Shown here: piece by piece, positions 17,906-25,679 of the stretch
Position numbering within the stretch: position 1 is the stretch's first letter
Layout of the letters: the number at the start of each line of letters is the position of its first letter
Assembly (NCBI RefSeq): GCF_009208585.1
Contig: NZ_WFLN01000004.1
Coordinates: 310,001 to 374,000, forward strand
Reading direction: 5' to 3'
Source: Fluviispira multicolorata
GTDB lineage: Bacteria > Bdellovibrionota_B > Oligoflexia > Silvanigrellales > Silvanigrellaceae
DNA length: 64,000 nucleotides
The notes under the pieces: model-generated
Told to the model about the DNA's origin: nothing
Database searches by the model: none
Seen by the model: only the letters and a program-made list of their open reading frames with translations
Translations under genes and position numbers: made by a program

Positions 17906-18976
17906 ATGAATTCTTTTTTCGGGGCTGGGCGCATAGAACTTGAAGATAAAATTGCTGAGATATTTGGCACTAAAAAGGCTAAGCTGCGCTCAGAAACTAT
18001 CTTTAAAAAAATATATAAACAAAACCCTTTAGATAATTATGATTTTTCAGAGTTGAGCCATGAAGTTATCGCTTGGCTAAAAAATAATTATGACTTTTCT
18101 GTTCCCTTAGAAATTTCTGATATTCAGATGAGCACTCACGATGGTTCTGTGAAGTTTGCCATGAGGCTAAAAAGTGACGGCAAGTTAGTAGAAAGCGTTC
18201 TTATTCCTGAAAGAGGGCGTTTGACTCAATGCATTTCTACCCAAGTTGGTTGTGCGCAAGGTTGTCGCTTTTGTCAAACAGGTCGCATGGGACTCATGCG
18301 GAGTTTAACGACTGAAGAGATTATAGGACAAGTTATTTTAGCGGAAAAGTGGAGAAAAGAAAATTTAGACTTTCATGTTTCAAGTTATCAGAGAATAACA
18401 AATATTGTTTATATGGGAATGGGTGAACCTCTTGATAATATAGATAATGTTATAAAAAGCACACAGATATTTTGTGATCATTTAGGACTCAATCTCTCTC
18501 CAAATAAGGTTACAGTGAGCACGGTAGGGCTTATGCCAGCGCTCGATCGCATTTTAAATGAAACAAAGGTTGCTGTTGCTCTCTCTTTACACTCTCCATT
18601 TGAAGACGAGAGATCAAAGGTCATGCCGGTAAACTTGCGTCATCCTTTGACTCAAGTTATTGAAACGCTCAGAAAGCACACTCTTTCTGGTACCCGTCAT
18701 TCTTTTATGATACAATACACTCTTCTTAGAGGTATTAATGACACTGAACGGCATGCGGAAGCTTTAGTTTCATTATTACAAGGTGTTGGTGCTAAAATAA
18801 ACCTCATTCCCCTCAACGAGCATGAAGGGGCATCTTTCAGGAGGCCTGACTTAGGTCGAGTCTATCAATTTCAACAAATTCTTAAAAATTCTGGAATGGT
18901 TGCTACTGTCAGATTGTCTAAAGGGCGTGATATTCAGGCAGCATGTGGGCAATTGATCAAAGATAAGGTAAAATGA
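17906..18976 (+). CDS. rlmN: 23S rRNA (A2503-C2)/tRNA (A37-C2) methyltransferase RlmN
   Basis: A 356-residue radical-SAM enzyme that methylates C2 of A2503 in 23S rRNA and A37 of some tRNAs. The 4Fe-4S motif CAQGCRFC (CxxxCxxC) follows RLTQCISTQVG, and the second catalytic Cys is in the C-terminal QAACGQL. The family-typical YMGMGEPLDN is also present. I favour ATG 17906, with AAGGA 10 nt upstream and a good match to the usual N-terminus, although an in-frame ATG at 17843 would add 21 residues. The dus gene begins immediately after its stop codon, so the two RNA-modification genes form an operon. Confidence 0.95.
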   Translation: MNSFFGAGRIELEDKIAEIFGTKKAKLRSETIFKKIYKQNPLDNYDFSELSHEVIAWLKNNYDFSVPLEISDIQMSTHDGSVKFAMRLKSDGKLVESVLIPERGRLTQCISTQVGCAQGCRFCQTGRMGLMRSLTTEEIIGQVILAEKWRKENLDFHVSSYQRITNIVYMGMGEPLDNIDNVIKSTQIFCDHLGLNLSPNKVTVSTVGLMPALDRILNETKVAVALSLHSPFEDERSKVMPVNLRHPLTQVIETLRKHTLSGTRHSFMIQYTLLRGINDTERHAEALVSLLQGVGAKINLIPLNEHEGASFRRPDLGRVYQFQQILKNSGMVATVRLSKGRDIQAACGQLIKDKVK

Positions 18977-20086
18977 ATGAGTTTTTTTAATCAACCAATT
19001 CAAATAGGTAATTTAACCCTAAAAAATAGAGTTTTTTTAGCTCCTCTTGCAGGCGTTTCTGATATTCCCTTTCGTAGAATTTGCCAAGAGCTAGGCGCTG
19101 GGTTGACTTATGTTGAAATGCTATCTGCAACTGCTATTGCTTATAATAATAAGAGAACCTTTGAAATGATGGCGCGGCATGCTTCTGAAAACGTATTAGG
19201 TGTTCAAATCACGGGACCTACTGCCGCACAAGTGGCACACGCAATTTCCGTTCTTGATAAGCAAGGATTTGAAACTATTGATATTAATATGGGTTGTCCC
19301 GTGCGTAAGGTTGTCACTGCTGGCTGTGGAAGTGGTATTTTAAAAGATCCTGAAAGAATTTCTGAAACTGTTAAGCTAGCTCGCAGCGCAACATCTCGAC
19401 CTCTTTCTGCAAAGTTTCGTTTAGGTTACACCCGTGAAAATATAAATGTTGTGAACACTGTAGAACGTGTTTTAGCTGAAAATGTAGATATGTTTACCAT
19501 ACATGGTCGCACCCGTTCCGAAAGTTATTCAACTCCATGCGATTTATCTGGTATTAAATTAGCAATGCACACAGCTTTGGCAAATTCAAAGCCAGTCATT
19601 AAAGTTGGAAATGGCGATGTTTTTGATCTTTCCTCTGCTTTAAAAATGCAGCAAGAAACAGCCTGTGATGCGATTATGGTGAGCCGTGGAGCTCTTGGGA
19701 ATCCATGGATATTCAAAGAAATATTAAGTGCCAAAAAGGTTCAGCCCGAATTTTCTGAATGGCTTGATGTTGTTTTTCGCCATCTTGATTATCAAGAAGA
19801 GCATTTTGGGAAAACAAAATTGGCCGCCATTCTGGCTCGTAAACATTTGCTTTGGTATTCGAAAGGATTTCCAGCGAGTAAAAGTTTAAGAGATGTCCTT
19901 AATAGAGTTGAAGATCTCAATGATGCACGTGCACTCTTAAAAAATTATGCCGCAAATACTCCAAAAGATTTTATTCGTTATGCTGGTAGCAATACGGATC
20001 TTTCAAGTGATTATGATCCAAAATATGAAATGGATAGAAAACTTGATCGAGGTGTGGGAGATGAAGGCATGGAGCAATCCGTTTGA
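18977..20086 (+). CDS. tRNA-dihydrouridine synthase (DusB-like)
   Basis: A 369-residue FMN-dependent TIM-barrel enzyme reducing specific uridines in tRNA to dihydrouridine. Signatures are FLAPLAGVSDIPFRRIC, the catalytic NMGCPVRKV region, FTIHGRTRSESY and VSRGALGNPWIF. The arrangement fits DusB. The last 40 or so residues (YAGSNTDLSSDYDPKYEMD...) are a charged tail beyond the usual helical domain. The ATG is directly adjacent to the rlmN stop, indicating coupled translation. The next co-directional gene is 130 bp downstream. Confidence 0.93.
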   Translation: MSFFNQPIQIGNLTLKNRVFLAPLAGVSDIPFRRICQELGAGLTYVEMLSATAIAYNNKRTFEMMARHASENVLGVQITGPTAAQVAHAISVLDKQGFETIDINMGCPVRKVVTAGCGSGILKDPERISETVKLARSATSRPLSAKFRLGYTRENINVVNTVERVLAENVDMFTIHGRTRSESYSTPCDLSGIKLAMHTALANSKPVIKVGNGDVFDLSSALKMQQETACDAIMVSRGALGNPWIFKEILSAKKVQPEFSEWLDVVFRHLDYQEEHFGKTKLAAILARKHLLWYSKGFPASKSLRDVLNRVEDLNDARALLKNYAANTPKDFIRYAGSNTDLSSDYDPKYEMDRKLDRGVGDEGMEQSV

Positions 20087-20216
20087 TCTTCTTTTGTCAA
20101 CATTAAAGTCATTAAGTCAAAGCACCTTGCCAATTACTAAAATTCGTTTAACTTTTAAAGGGTGTAGAGATTAATTACTTTTGCACAACTATTTTTACAT
20201 GAGAAAGGATTTAAAC

Positions 20217-20963
20217 ATGGGATTTAATAGTTTTCAAAATAACGGCGGAGATTGGATGCAATCTGCTGGTAAAAACGCTGTTGCACAGTCTGTTGCGAGT
20301 AAAACCATAGCTGGTGTGTATGGCTGGATGGCATTTGGGGTTCTTTTGAGTGCGATGGTTGGAATGGGGCTTATACAATCTGGTGGATTGCAAGCTATTT
20401 TAAGCATGGGAAGCGGAGTATTTATAGCACTGATGATTGTGCAAATTGGTCTTGTAATAGGTATGAGCTTTGCTGCAAATAAATTAAGTGCAACTGCTTT
20501 AAAGGGAATGTTTTTACTTTATGCTTCTCTGACAGGTATAACATTTGCAACTATTATGGTTATTTACCCTATTGGAAATGTTGTTGCTCTGTTTGCTGTT
20601 GCTGCGCTTGGCTTTACAGCTCTTGCTGTTTTTGGTGCGGTAACAAAAAAGAATTTAGGATTTATGTCCACATTTTTAATGATGGGTTTATTCATGATTA
20701 TTGGTGTTGGTATTATAAATATGTTCGTGCACAGTGAAATGCTACGTACGTTCACAGGTTGGGCAGGAATTCTTGTGTTTTCTGGTTTAACAGCTTATGA
20801 CTCTCAACGCATTCGCGAAGGCGCTTACAGTCTCTCTTTACAAAGCGCTGGAGATTCTCAGGCGATGGGTAAATTTATGATATTTGGCGCCCTTACTATG
20901 TATTTAAACTTTATTAATCTTTTCATCAGTCTTCTGCAAATTTTTGGTGGGCGTAAAGATTAA
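20217..20963 (+). CDS. Bax inhibitor-1 (BI-1/YccA) family membrane protein
   Basis: A 248-residue integral membrane protein with seven predicted TM helices, matching the BI-1/YbhL/YccA family; bacterial members are implicated in ion leak and in modulation of membrane proteases such as FtsH. Family features include the N-terminal VYGWMAFGVLLSA and the C-terminal GLTAYDSQRI with its conserved Asp. The start is ATG 20217 with AAGGA 7 nt upstream; an earlier in-frame codon at 20181 lacks a site. It probably has its own promoter in the 130-bp gap after dus. A 670-bp gene-poor region follows. Confidence 0.9.
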   Translation: MGFNSFQNNGGDWMQSAGKNAVAQSVASKTIAGVYGWMAFGVLLSAMVGMGLIQSGGLQAILSMGSGVFIALMIVQIGLVIGMSFAANKLSATALKGMFLLYASLTGITFATIMVIYPIGNVVALFAVAALGFTALAVFGAVTKKNLGFMSTFLMMGLFMIIGVGIINMFVHSEMLRTFTGWAGILVFSGLTAYDSQRIREGAYSLSLQSAGDSQAMGKFMIFGALTMYLNFINLFISLLQIFGGRKD

Positions 20964-21633
20964 ATATTACTTTAATATATGTTAGTTAAGAACTAAAAAT
21001 ATACAATTAAAATAGGAACATATACCTAAATATACAGGTAGAAATCGTTCTAAAACATGAACTATTAGTCCCTTAGTGGATCGAGCTTTTGATGCAATTT
21101 GAAGTTCACTCTGTTCAATCAGCCATTTAAAAAAGATTTCAATGAATTATCTGATAGAACTAATAGATTTGAAATAGACTTTTTCATCACTAGAGTTAGT
21201 TTTTTTATTTCTAGAAAGTTTTATTGAAGTATGTAAAACAGAATTTCTTTTAGCTAAGTGTTCTTGAGTTGATTGATCAATAGATTCTTAGAAGAGGAGT
21301 ATCCAACTGACGAAATATCTTTGGCAGTATTGCACTTGTGGACACAAAAACCCGTGGTGAGCATAATAGGTAAAGAGTCGATTAAAATAAAAGGCTGTGA
21401 CGAATTTAAAGTAACTTTTCTTCGATGATTTACCTAGGGTGTTCTATCATTTAGGTAAAAATTTGAGAACACACCCTAAATGGTGATGAATTGGCTTTGC
21501 CAGTACATTGGTAGCTCCTTTGTTGCTTTTTTTAGCAACAATTAATTAATAAATCGGAGCTATTTCTTCAATTCTCTCAATATTTTTCTTAACTCTTAAC
21601 TGGCATTATTAAATGCTGAATTATAAGTTTTAA
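20964..21633. other. 670-bp gene-poor region with possible decayed coding sequence
   Basis: No convincing intact gene is visible. At 21142-21267 a plus-strand reading frame starting MNYLIELIDLK is interrupted by TAG at 21175. At 21273-21428 another frame reads 51 codons containing EEEYPTDEISLAVLHLW before TGA. Both have protein-like composition, and the second is in a different frame, so the region may hold the remains of one frameshifted gene. Near 21444-21475, AGGGTGTTCT and AGAACACACCCT form an imperfect inverted repeat. A nested hairpin follows at 21512-21562. Confidence 0.4.
21512..21562. repeat. Nested inverted repeat (two-tier hairpin)
   Basis: Inner arms TTGTTGCT (21520-21527) and AGCAACAA (21534-21541) flank six T residues. 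Outer arms TAGCTCC (21512-21518) and GGAGCTA (21556-21562) enclose them asymmetrically. A transcript in either direction could fold. It lies 70 bp from the 3' end of the minus-strand gene at 21634, so it may be that gene's terminator or part of an unannotated RNA. Confidence 0.45.
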
Positions 21634-22590
21634 TTATAATCTATACATCAAATCTTTATTTCTATCATAACCAAAATCAGACAAATATACTAAACAAATG
21701 GAACGAATATGAACAACTAATTTAAGTAACTCAAAAAATGTTTTATTACTTGCTAGATTTAATTCATTAAAATTGTCTTCAATTTTGTCGGCGTATTTAA
21801 CATAATCTATGAGTATTCCATAGAATTCAATTTGATTTTCAGGTATGTTCAAAAAAAAATGTCTTTTGCTTTTAAAAAATTTTTGTAGACTAGATAAACT
21901 CAATAAAAATCCTTGCACCAATATTCCGATGTTTCTAATAGCTGATATTTTATTACTTAATTTATTTGAAATTTTATATAATTCGATCACTTTAGTTTCA
22001 ATTAATTTAGAATAGCTGTCTGTCATAATATTATTGTAAATAGAATATTCAATATTTATTTTTGGGAAATGAGTTTTCTTATTAAAACCTAATTTCCTAC
22101 TTATTGCAGAGGAAAGGTAACCTCGGCAAGCCATTAAATGAATTTCTATATATAAATTATTCTGTTTATCTGATGGTATAGAAGAGTGAACATCTTTTAA
22201 TAATGAGCTCAGTGAATTCCATTGTCCGCAATTTAATAAAGGTGGAATAATATCGAATTTTTCCGTTAATGATTTATTATATAATATTATTTCATCTTTA
22301 CTTAAATTACCTAAGTACATATTATTTACTTTCATGCCCGGTGTATAAATTTCGGGAATAAATGCCTTGCAATTTATATTCATGAAATCAAGATGTTTCA
22401 TCCTTTCACCTAATGTTTTATATGATTGCTCTTGATGATAATGCAAAATATCTGGAATAACGTCACCTTTTAATAAACTCCCTTTTTGAGTATATAGAAT
22501 TAAGAAGATATTATTAGGAATTTTTGTTTGCATAAACATCCCAGAAGCGCCATGTGATAATATGAATTGTAAGCAATTTTGATTTATCAT
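21634..22590 (-). CDS. Possible Stv-like (putative adhesin domain) protein
   Basis: A 318-residue protein without signal peptide. The N-terminal half (1-160) has FILSHGASGMF, then a strand with LILYTQKGSLL, an IYTPGMKVNNM segment, and IHLMACRG. This order (a HG motif near the start, a YT..G strand, then ACR) matches what I remember of the putative adhesin Stv domain, but I cannot confirm it. The C-terminal half (175-318) is helical and rich in Ile, Leu, Lys and Asn, without recognisable motifs. A GGAA-type site lies upstream of the ATG. It is flanked by gene-poor DNA on both sides, which suggests accessory or recently gained content. Confidence 0.5.
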   Translation of the reverse strand: MINQNCLQFILSHGASGMFMQTKIPNNIFLILYTQKGSLLKGDVIPDILHYHQEQSYKTLGERMKHLDFMNINCKAFIPEIYTPGMKVNNMYLGNLSKDEIILYNKSLTEKFDIIPPLLNCGQWNSLSSLLKDVHSSIPSDKQNNLYIEIHLMACRGYLSSAISRKLGFNKKTHFPKINIEYSIYNNIMTDSYSKLIETKVIELYKISNKLSNKISAIRNIGILVQGFLLSLSSLQKFFKSKRHFFLNIPENQIEFYGILIDYVKYADKIEDNFNELNLASNKTFFELLKLVVHIRSICLVYLSDFGYDRNKDLMYRL

Positions 22591-22998
22591 TTTTTAGATT
22601 TCCTATAAAAATAAATTAATTAATAATTTAATTATTTTCTCCAATTTATATTTTTTTAATAATAGTGAATTATTTCGATGCAAATTCCATTTATTTTTTT
22701 GCAATATTGTCCTTTTATATAAGTTTAAATTTCACATTAAAAATAGATAAACTTCTAACCTAAAACATAATTAAGCAAATTTAATGCCAAACTATTTAGA
22801 TTATAATTTTTACTTATATTTAGCAAAAAGAAGATTAAATATTTAAGAAAATTAATATTTTTAAAAAAAATCTTTAGTGTAAAAGCGAGCAGAATAATAT
22901 ATTTCCCTTATAAAAGAAGATGCTTGACACCCATTTTGGGTATCCCTAGTAGATGTTCCAACAGTGCACCACGAATGCGATGAATATTGATAGATCTT
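22591..22998. other. Gene-poor AT-rich gap
   Basis: No gene is visible in these 408 bp. Most is very A/T-rich, suited to a promoter for the leftward gene at 21634. Near 22930-22945, ACCCA-TTT-TGGGT is a small hairpin. After it, a short open frame containing DVPTVHHECDEY (plus strand, about 22961-22995) looks protein-like but has no start and stops at once; it may be a coding remnant. Confidence 0.35.
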
Positions 22999-23475
22999 TT
23001 ACATCAATGCTGTGTTAAAAATAAGGGTTGGTTTCTCTAAATTGTTTTTATAAGAGAAGGTTTTAAACAACTTTTCCTTGCAGAAATCAAAAGCTTTTAT
23101 ATTGAGCAATTTAATATTTAAAAGTGATTCCTTGGGCTTAATGAATGTATTTCGATTAGATTCAAAGGAGAGAAAGAGGAAAGCAAGAAATTTCTGCAGA
23201 CTTCGTGGGAAAACTTTTTTAAAGAATGCACTTTCATTTTTATTGAGTTCTGAGATATTTTTTAAAAAGAATGGGCTAAATATTTTTTTGTCATCTGTTT
23301 TTTTACAGATACAGATTTTTAGAACTTCTTTTATATTTTTATTTTGAATTCGCCCTTTAACGATATATTCATTAACTTCATTAACGCATTCTTGTAGAAC
23401 GATCTCTTTTGTGATACCTTTTTCAAGTTTTCGGCCTGTTAAATATTGAGAGTAAGAAGTTCTAATCGCATTCAT
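22999..23475 (-). CDS. Orphan hypothetical protein, basic
   Basis: I recognise no family. The 158-residue product is Lys-rich and Phe-rich, with an N-terminal helix-like part (TKEIVLQECVNEVNEYI), several Cys, and a middle KVFPRSLQKFLAFLFLSF that is hydrophobic but short for a TM helix. AAGGA 7 nt upstream of the ATG supports translation. It stands alone between two gaps of about 400 bp, on the same strand as its neighbours. It may be a recently acquired or lineage-restricted gene. Confidence 0.45.
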   Translation of the reverse strand: MNAIRTSYSQYLTGRKLEKGITKEIVLQECVNEVNEYIVKGRIQNKNIKEVLKICICKKTDDKKIFSPFFLKNISELNKNESAFFKKVFPRSLQKFLAFLFLSFESNRNTFIKPKESLLNIKLLNIKAFDFCKEKLFKTFSYKNNLEKPTLIFNTALM

Positions 23476-23878
23476 AAAATCTTCCTTGTATTAATTATTT
23501 TAAAATTGCTTAAACTTTTAAGACTTCAAGCAATGATATTAAGCAAGCAATATCCGTTCCAATCTTGAGCTCACCTTAAACAAATATTATTTTTATAAAA
23601 TAAATCTTTTTAAGAAATATTCTCAATTACTGAAAAAGATTTGATTTTTAGGGAATTGTTTTGACTCCTTCTTAAGGTGAGTCATTCTTAATAATTTAAA
23701 TGTTTATCGTGGTTATAGCAATTATTTTTACATTAAATATTCTTTTATCAGAGGATGTATTGTAAACATTATATAATTTTTAAAAATTAAAATTTATCGC
23801 ATTAAAATGAAAAAATGAGGGACAACTTTATGAAAATAAAAATTATTCATCTTATTAAAGATGAATGTGCATTGAGTT
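23476..23878. other. Gene-poor gap with a spaced 10-bp inverted repeat
   Basis: No gene is visible. The perfect arms CTCACCTTAA (23571-23580) and TTAAGGTGAG (23672-23681) are about 90 bp apart, and the right arm is itself flanked by GACTC...GAGTC. The spacer is A/T-rich. A regulator-binding pair, a small element boundary, or coincidence are all possible. The gap also separates the orphan gene from tonB, which is transcribed toward it. Confidence 0.4.
23571..23681. repeat. Spaced inverted repeat, 10-bp perfect arms
   Basis: Arms at 23571-23580 and 23672-23681 are exact reverse complements in otherwise A/T-rich DNA. No open frame lies between them, and no direct repeat resembling a target-site duplication is obvious outside the arms. 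Confidence 0.45.
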
Positions 23879-24532
23879 TTATGGAACAATCATCCAAGTT
23901 ATTCTTTTAATAACCCCAACACTGTGTTTTTCACGCCAAGCAGGTTTACAGTCAAGTTCTTTAGCAGCAGCAAGTGCAACTTGATCGATTTTGTAGCCTG
24001 TGCCTTTTATAAGTTTTGCTTCAATAACTTTGCCAACGCTGTTTATTTGGACCTCAATAATAACAGATCCACTTGTTATTCCAGCATTTGCAGCATCATC
24101 AGTTATATTAATTTCAGGCAAAGTGCACTGAGCCGTTTTATCGACAGTGGATTCTGCGGAAAAAAATTCTTTGCTGTCGTTGGTAGACTGTCCTGATGGA
24201 GTGACAGCTTCTTGCATTTTTTGGGCTGTAGAAACTTTTTCTGCAGGAATTTCTTTAGGGGCGGGGGATGGCTTTCCAATTGATTTAACAAATTCTTTTG
24301 TTGGTTGAACTTTATCACGATGTTTAAGTAAACTTTGCTTATTAGAATTTGGAGTCTTTGAAGAGATTTGTACCGTATTTGTAGTAACACGGAGATCCGT
24401 TATATCGACAGGATTAGGAGTTAAGAAATTTATTAAAATAACAAGTAAAATATGAAAAAAAATACTATAGCATAAAACAATGTAAAATTTTACTTCTTTT
24501 GTGTCTTTGTCAAAATAAAGTAGATTTTCCAA
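23879..24532 (-). CDS. tonB: TonB family energy-transducing protein
   Basis: A 217-residue inner-membrane protein that couples the ExbB/ExbD motor to outer-membrane receptors. A single TM helix (about 16-38) is followed by a Lys/Pro/Glu-containing periplasmic linker (about 50-130) and a C-terminal TonB domain (about 135-217, with SVIIEVQINSVGKVIEAKL and the late LDCKPAW). The start is TTG, preceded by GGAG at 5 nt, and lies 43 bp inside the 3' end of nagZ, so translation is coupled. exbB/exbD are 12 kb away; the receptor at 38748 is a plausible client. Confidence 0.87.
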   Translation of the reverse strand: MENLLYFDKDTKEVKFYIVLCYSIFFHILLVILINFLTPNPVDITDLRVTTNTVQISSKTPNSNKQSLLKHRDKVQPTKEFVKSIGKPSPAPKEIPAEKVSTAQKMQEAVTPSGQSTNDSKEFFSAESTVDKTAQCTLPEINITDDAANAGITSGSVIIEVQINSVGKVIEAKLIKGTGYKIDQVALAAAKELDCKPAWREKHSVGVIKRITWMIVP

Positions 24533-25638
24533 GCTTTCTCCAGCATGTGTTTATGAAATAATTTATCATTTTTCATTTTTTTTGCAATCGAGTGTGCAAT
24601 TCTTGCTTCTCTTTCAATGCTTTGGCAACTTAGCAAAATATCACAACCTGCTTGAAGAGCGTCAATGGCTGCAATATCAAGATAGGAATCTTCCTCTGAT
24701 AAAGAAACAGGGTTATTTTCTGTTATAGAGGATTCAATTTTTCGATTTTCTTTATAAAAATTTGCAATAGCGTTCATTCTTAAATCATCACTTAAAATGA
24801 GTCCTTTAAATTTTAAACTTTTTTTCAGTTGCTTTGTTAATATTTCATAACTTAACGTTGCTGGGAATTTAGCATCTAATTGAGGAATGAGAACGTGTGC
24901 TGCCATTATAAATGGTATTTTTTCAGAAATTAAATTTTTAAATGGAATCCATTCTCGTGTTTGCAGAGTATTTAAACTCACATCGCTTACACTAAATTCT
25001 TTATGAGAATCCGTTTTAGTATTCCCATGCCCTGGAAAATGTTTAGCACAAGAAAATAATCCTTCCTTTAATAAAGTTTTATTTACAAGGGAAGTGTATT
25101 TAAGCACGGTTATGGGATCTCTGCCGAAGCATCGATCGCCCATCACAGGATTGCTTGGTTCGGTTAAAATATCGGCTACAGGACTTAATAAGCAATTAAT
25201 ACCAAGCCCTTTTGCAACAAAAGCTTGATGAAGAATTTGATTTTCTAAACCTATTTCATCATTATTATCCGAAAACTCCAGCGCAGGCTTTCCTCTTGAA
25301 AAGGGGGGGGGCAGTCGAGACACTCGTCCTCCCTCTTCATCAATAGAAATAATAAAGGGCATACTAAACTTATGATTTTCTCTTTCACAAATTTTTATGA
25401 TATTTGAAATTAAACTTTTACCTTGAGAAAAATCTGTGAAATTTCTTTTAAAAAGTATGCATCCTGAAGGTTTAATTTTTTTTAATAATTTAATTTCATT
25501 TTTATTCAGATCACTTTTTCCTATTGAAGGCCAAAGAAAAAAACCTGCCTGTTCTAAAAATGGTAAGGAAGTAAAATATTTTTTGAAAGTTTTAGGGAAA
25601 TGTTCTTGCACAAGTAAACTCACATCACTATCCTCCAT
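24490..25638 (-). CDS. nagZ: Beta-N-acetylhexosaminidase (glycoside hydrolase family 3), NagZ-like
   Basis: A 382-residue enzyme that removes GlcNAc from muropeptides during peptidoglycan recycling. GH3 features are ISIDEEGGRVSRL, PVMGDRCFGRD, the catalytic-loop KHFPGHGNTKTDSH (NagZ's general acid/base His/Asp loop) and the nucleophile region LSDDLRMNAI. No signal peptide is seen, consistent with the cytosolic enzyme. An ATG at 25638 has no upstream site, whereas GTG 25623 is preceded by GGAGG at 8 nt, so the true start may be five codons later. A run of nine G (25303-25311) interrupts the coding sequence at PPP. It overlaps tonB by 43 bp. Confidence 0.9.
   Translation of the reverse strand: MEDSDVSLLVQEHFPKTFKKYFTSLPFLEQAGFFLWPSIGKSDLNKNEIKLLKKIKPSGCILFKRNFTDFSQGKSLISNIIKICERENHKFSMPFIISIDEEGGRVSRLPPPFSRGKPALEFSDNNDEIGLENQILHQAFVAKGLGINCLLSPVADILTEPSNPVMGDRCFGRDPITVLKYTSLVNKTLLKEGLFSCAKHFPGHGNTKTDSHKEFSVSDVSLNTLQTREWIPFKNLISEKIPFIMAAHVLIPQLDAKFPATLSYEILTKQLKKSLKFKGLILSDDLRMNAIANFYKENRKIESSITENNPVSLSEEDSYLDIAAIDALQAGCDILLSCQSIEREARIAHSIAKKMKNDKLFHKHMLEKAWKIYFILTKTQKK
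25303..25311. repeat. Homopolymer G9/C9 tract inside nagZ
   Basis: Nine consecutive G on the plus strand encode consecutive Pro codons of nagZ on the minus strand. It is the longest G/C homopolymer I noticed in this AT-rich window. Tracts of this kind are prone to slipped-strand mispairing, and gain or loss of one base would truncate NagZ. Confidence 0.7.
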
Positions 25639-25679
25639 AATTGTATTTGATACATTGAAAATGCAAAAGGAGAAAACCT

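Noticed and set aside
23078..23347. 89-codon open frame on the plus strand inside the orphan gene
   Set aside because: It is entirely within the minus-strand gene that has a good ribosome site; the plus frame has none.
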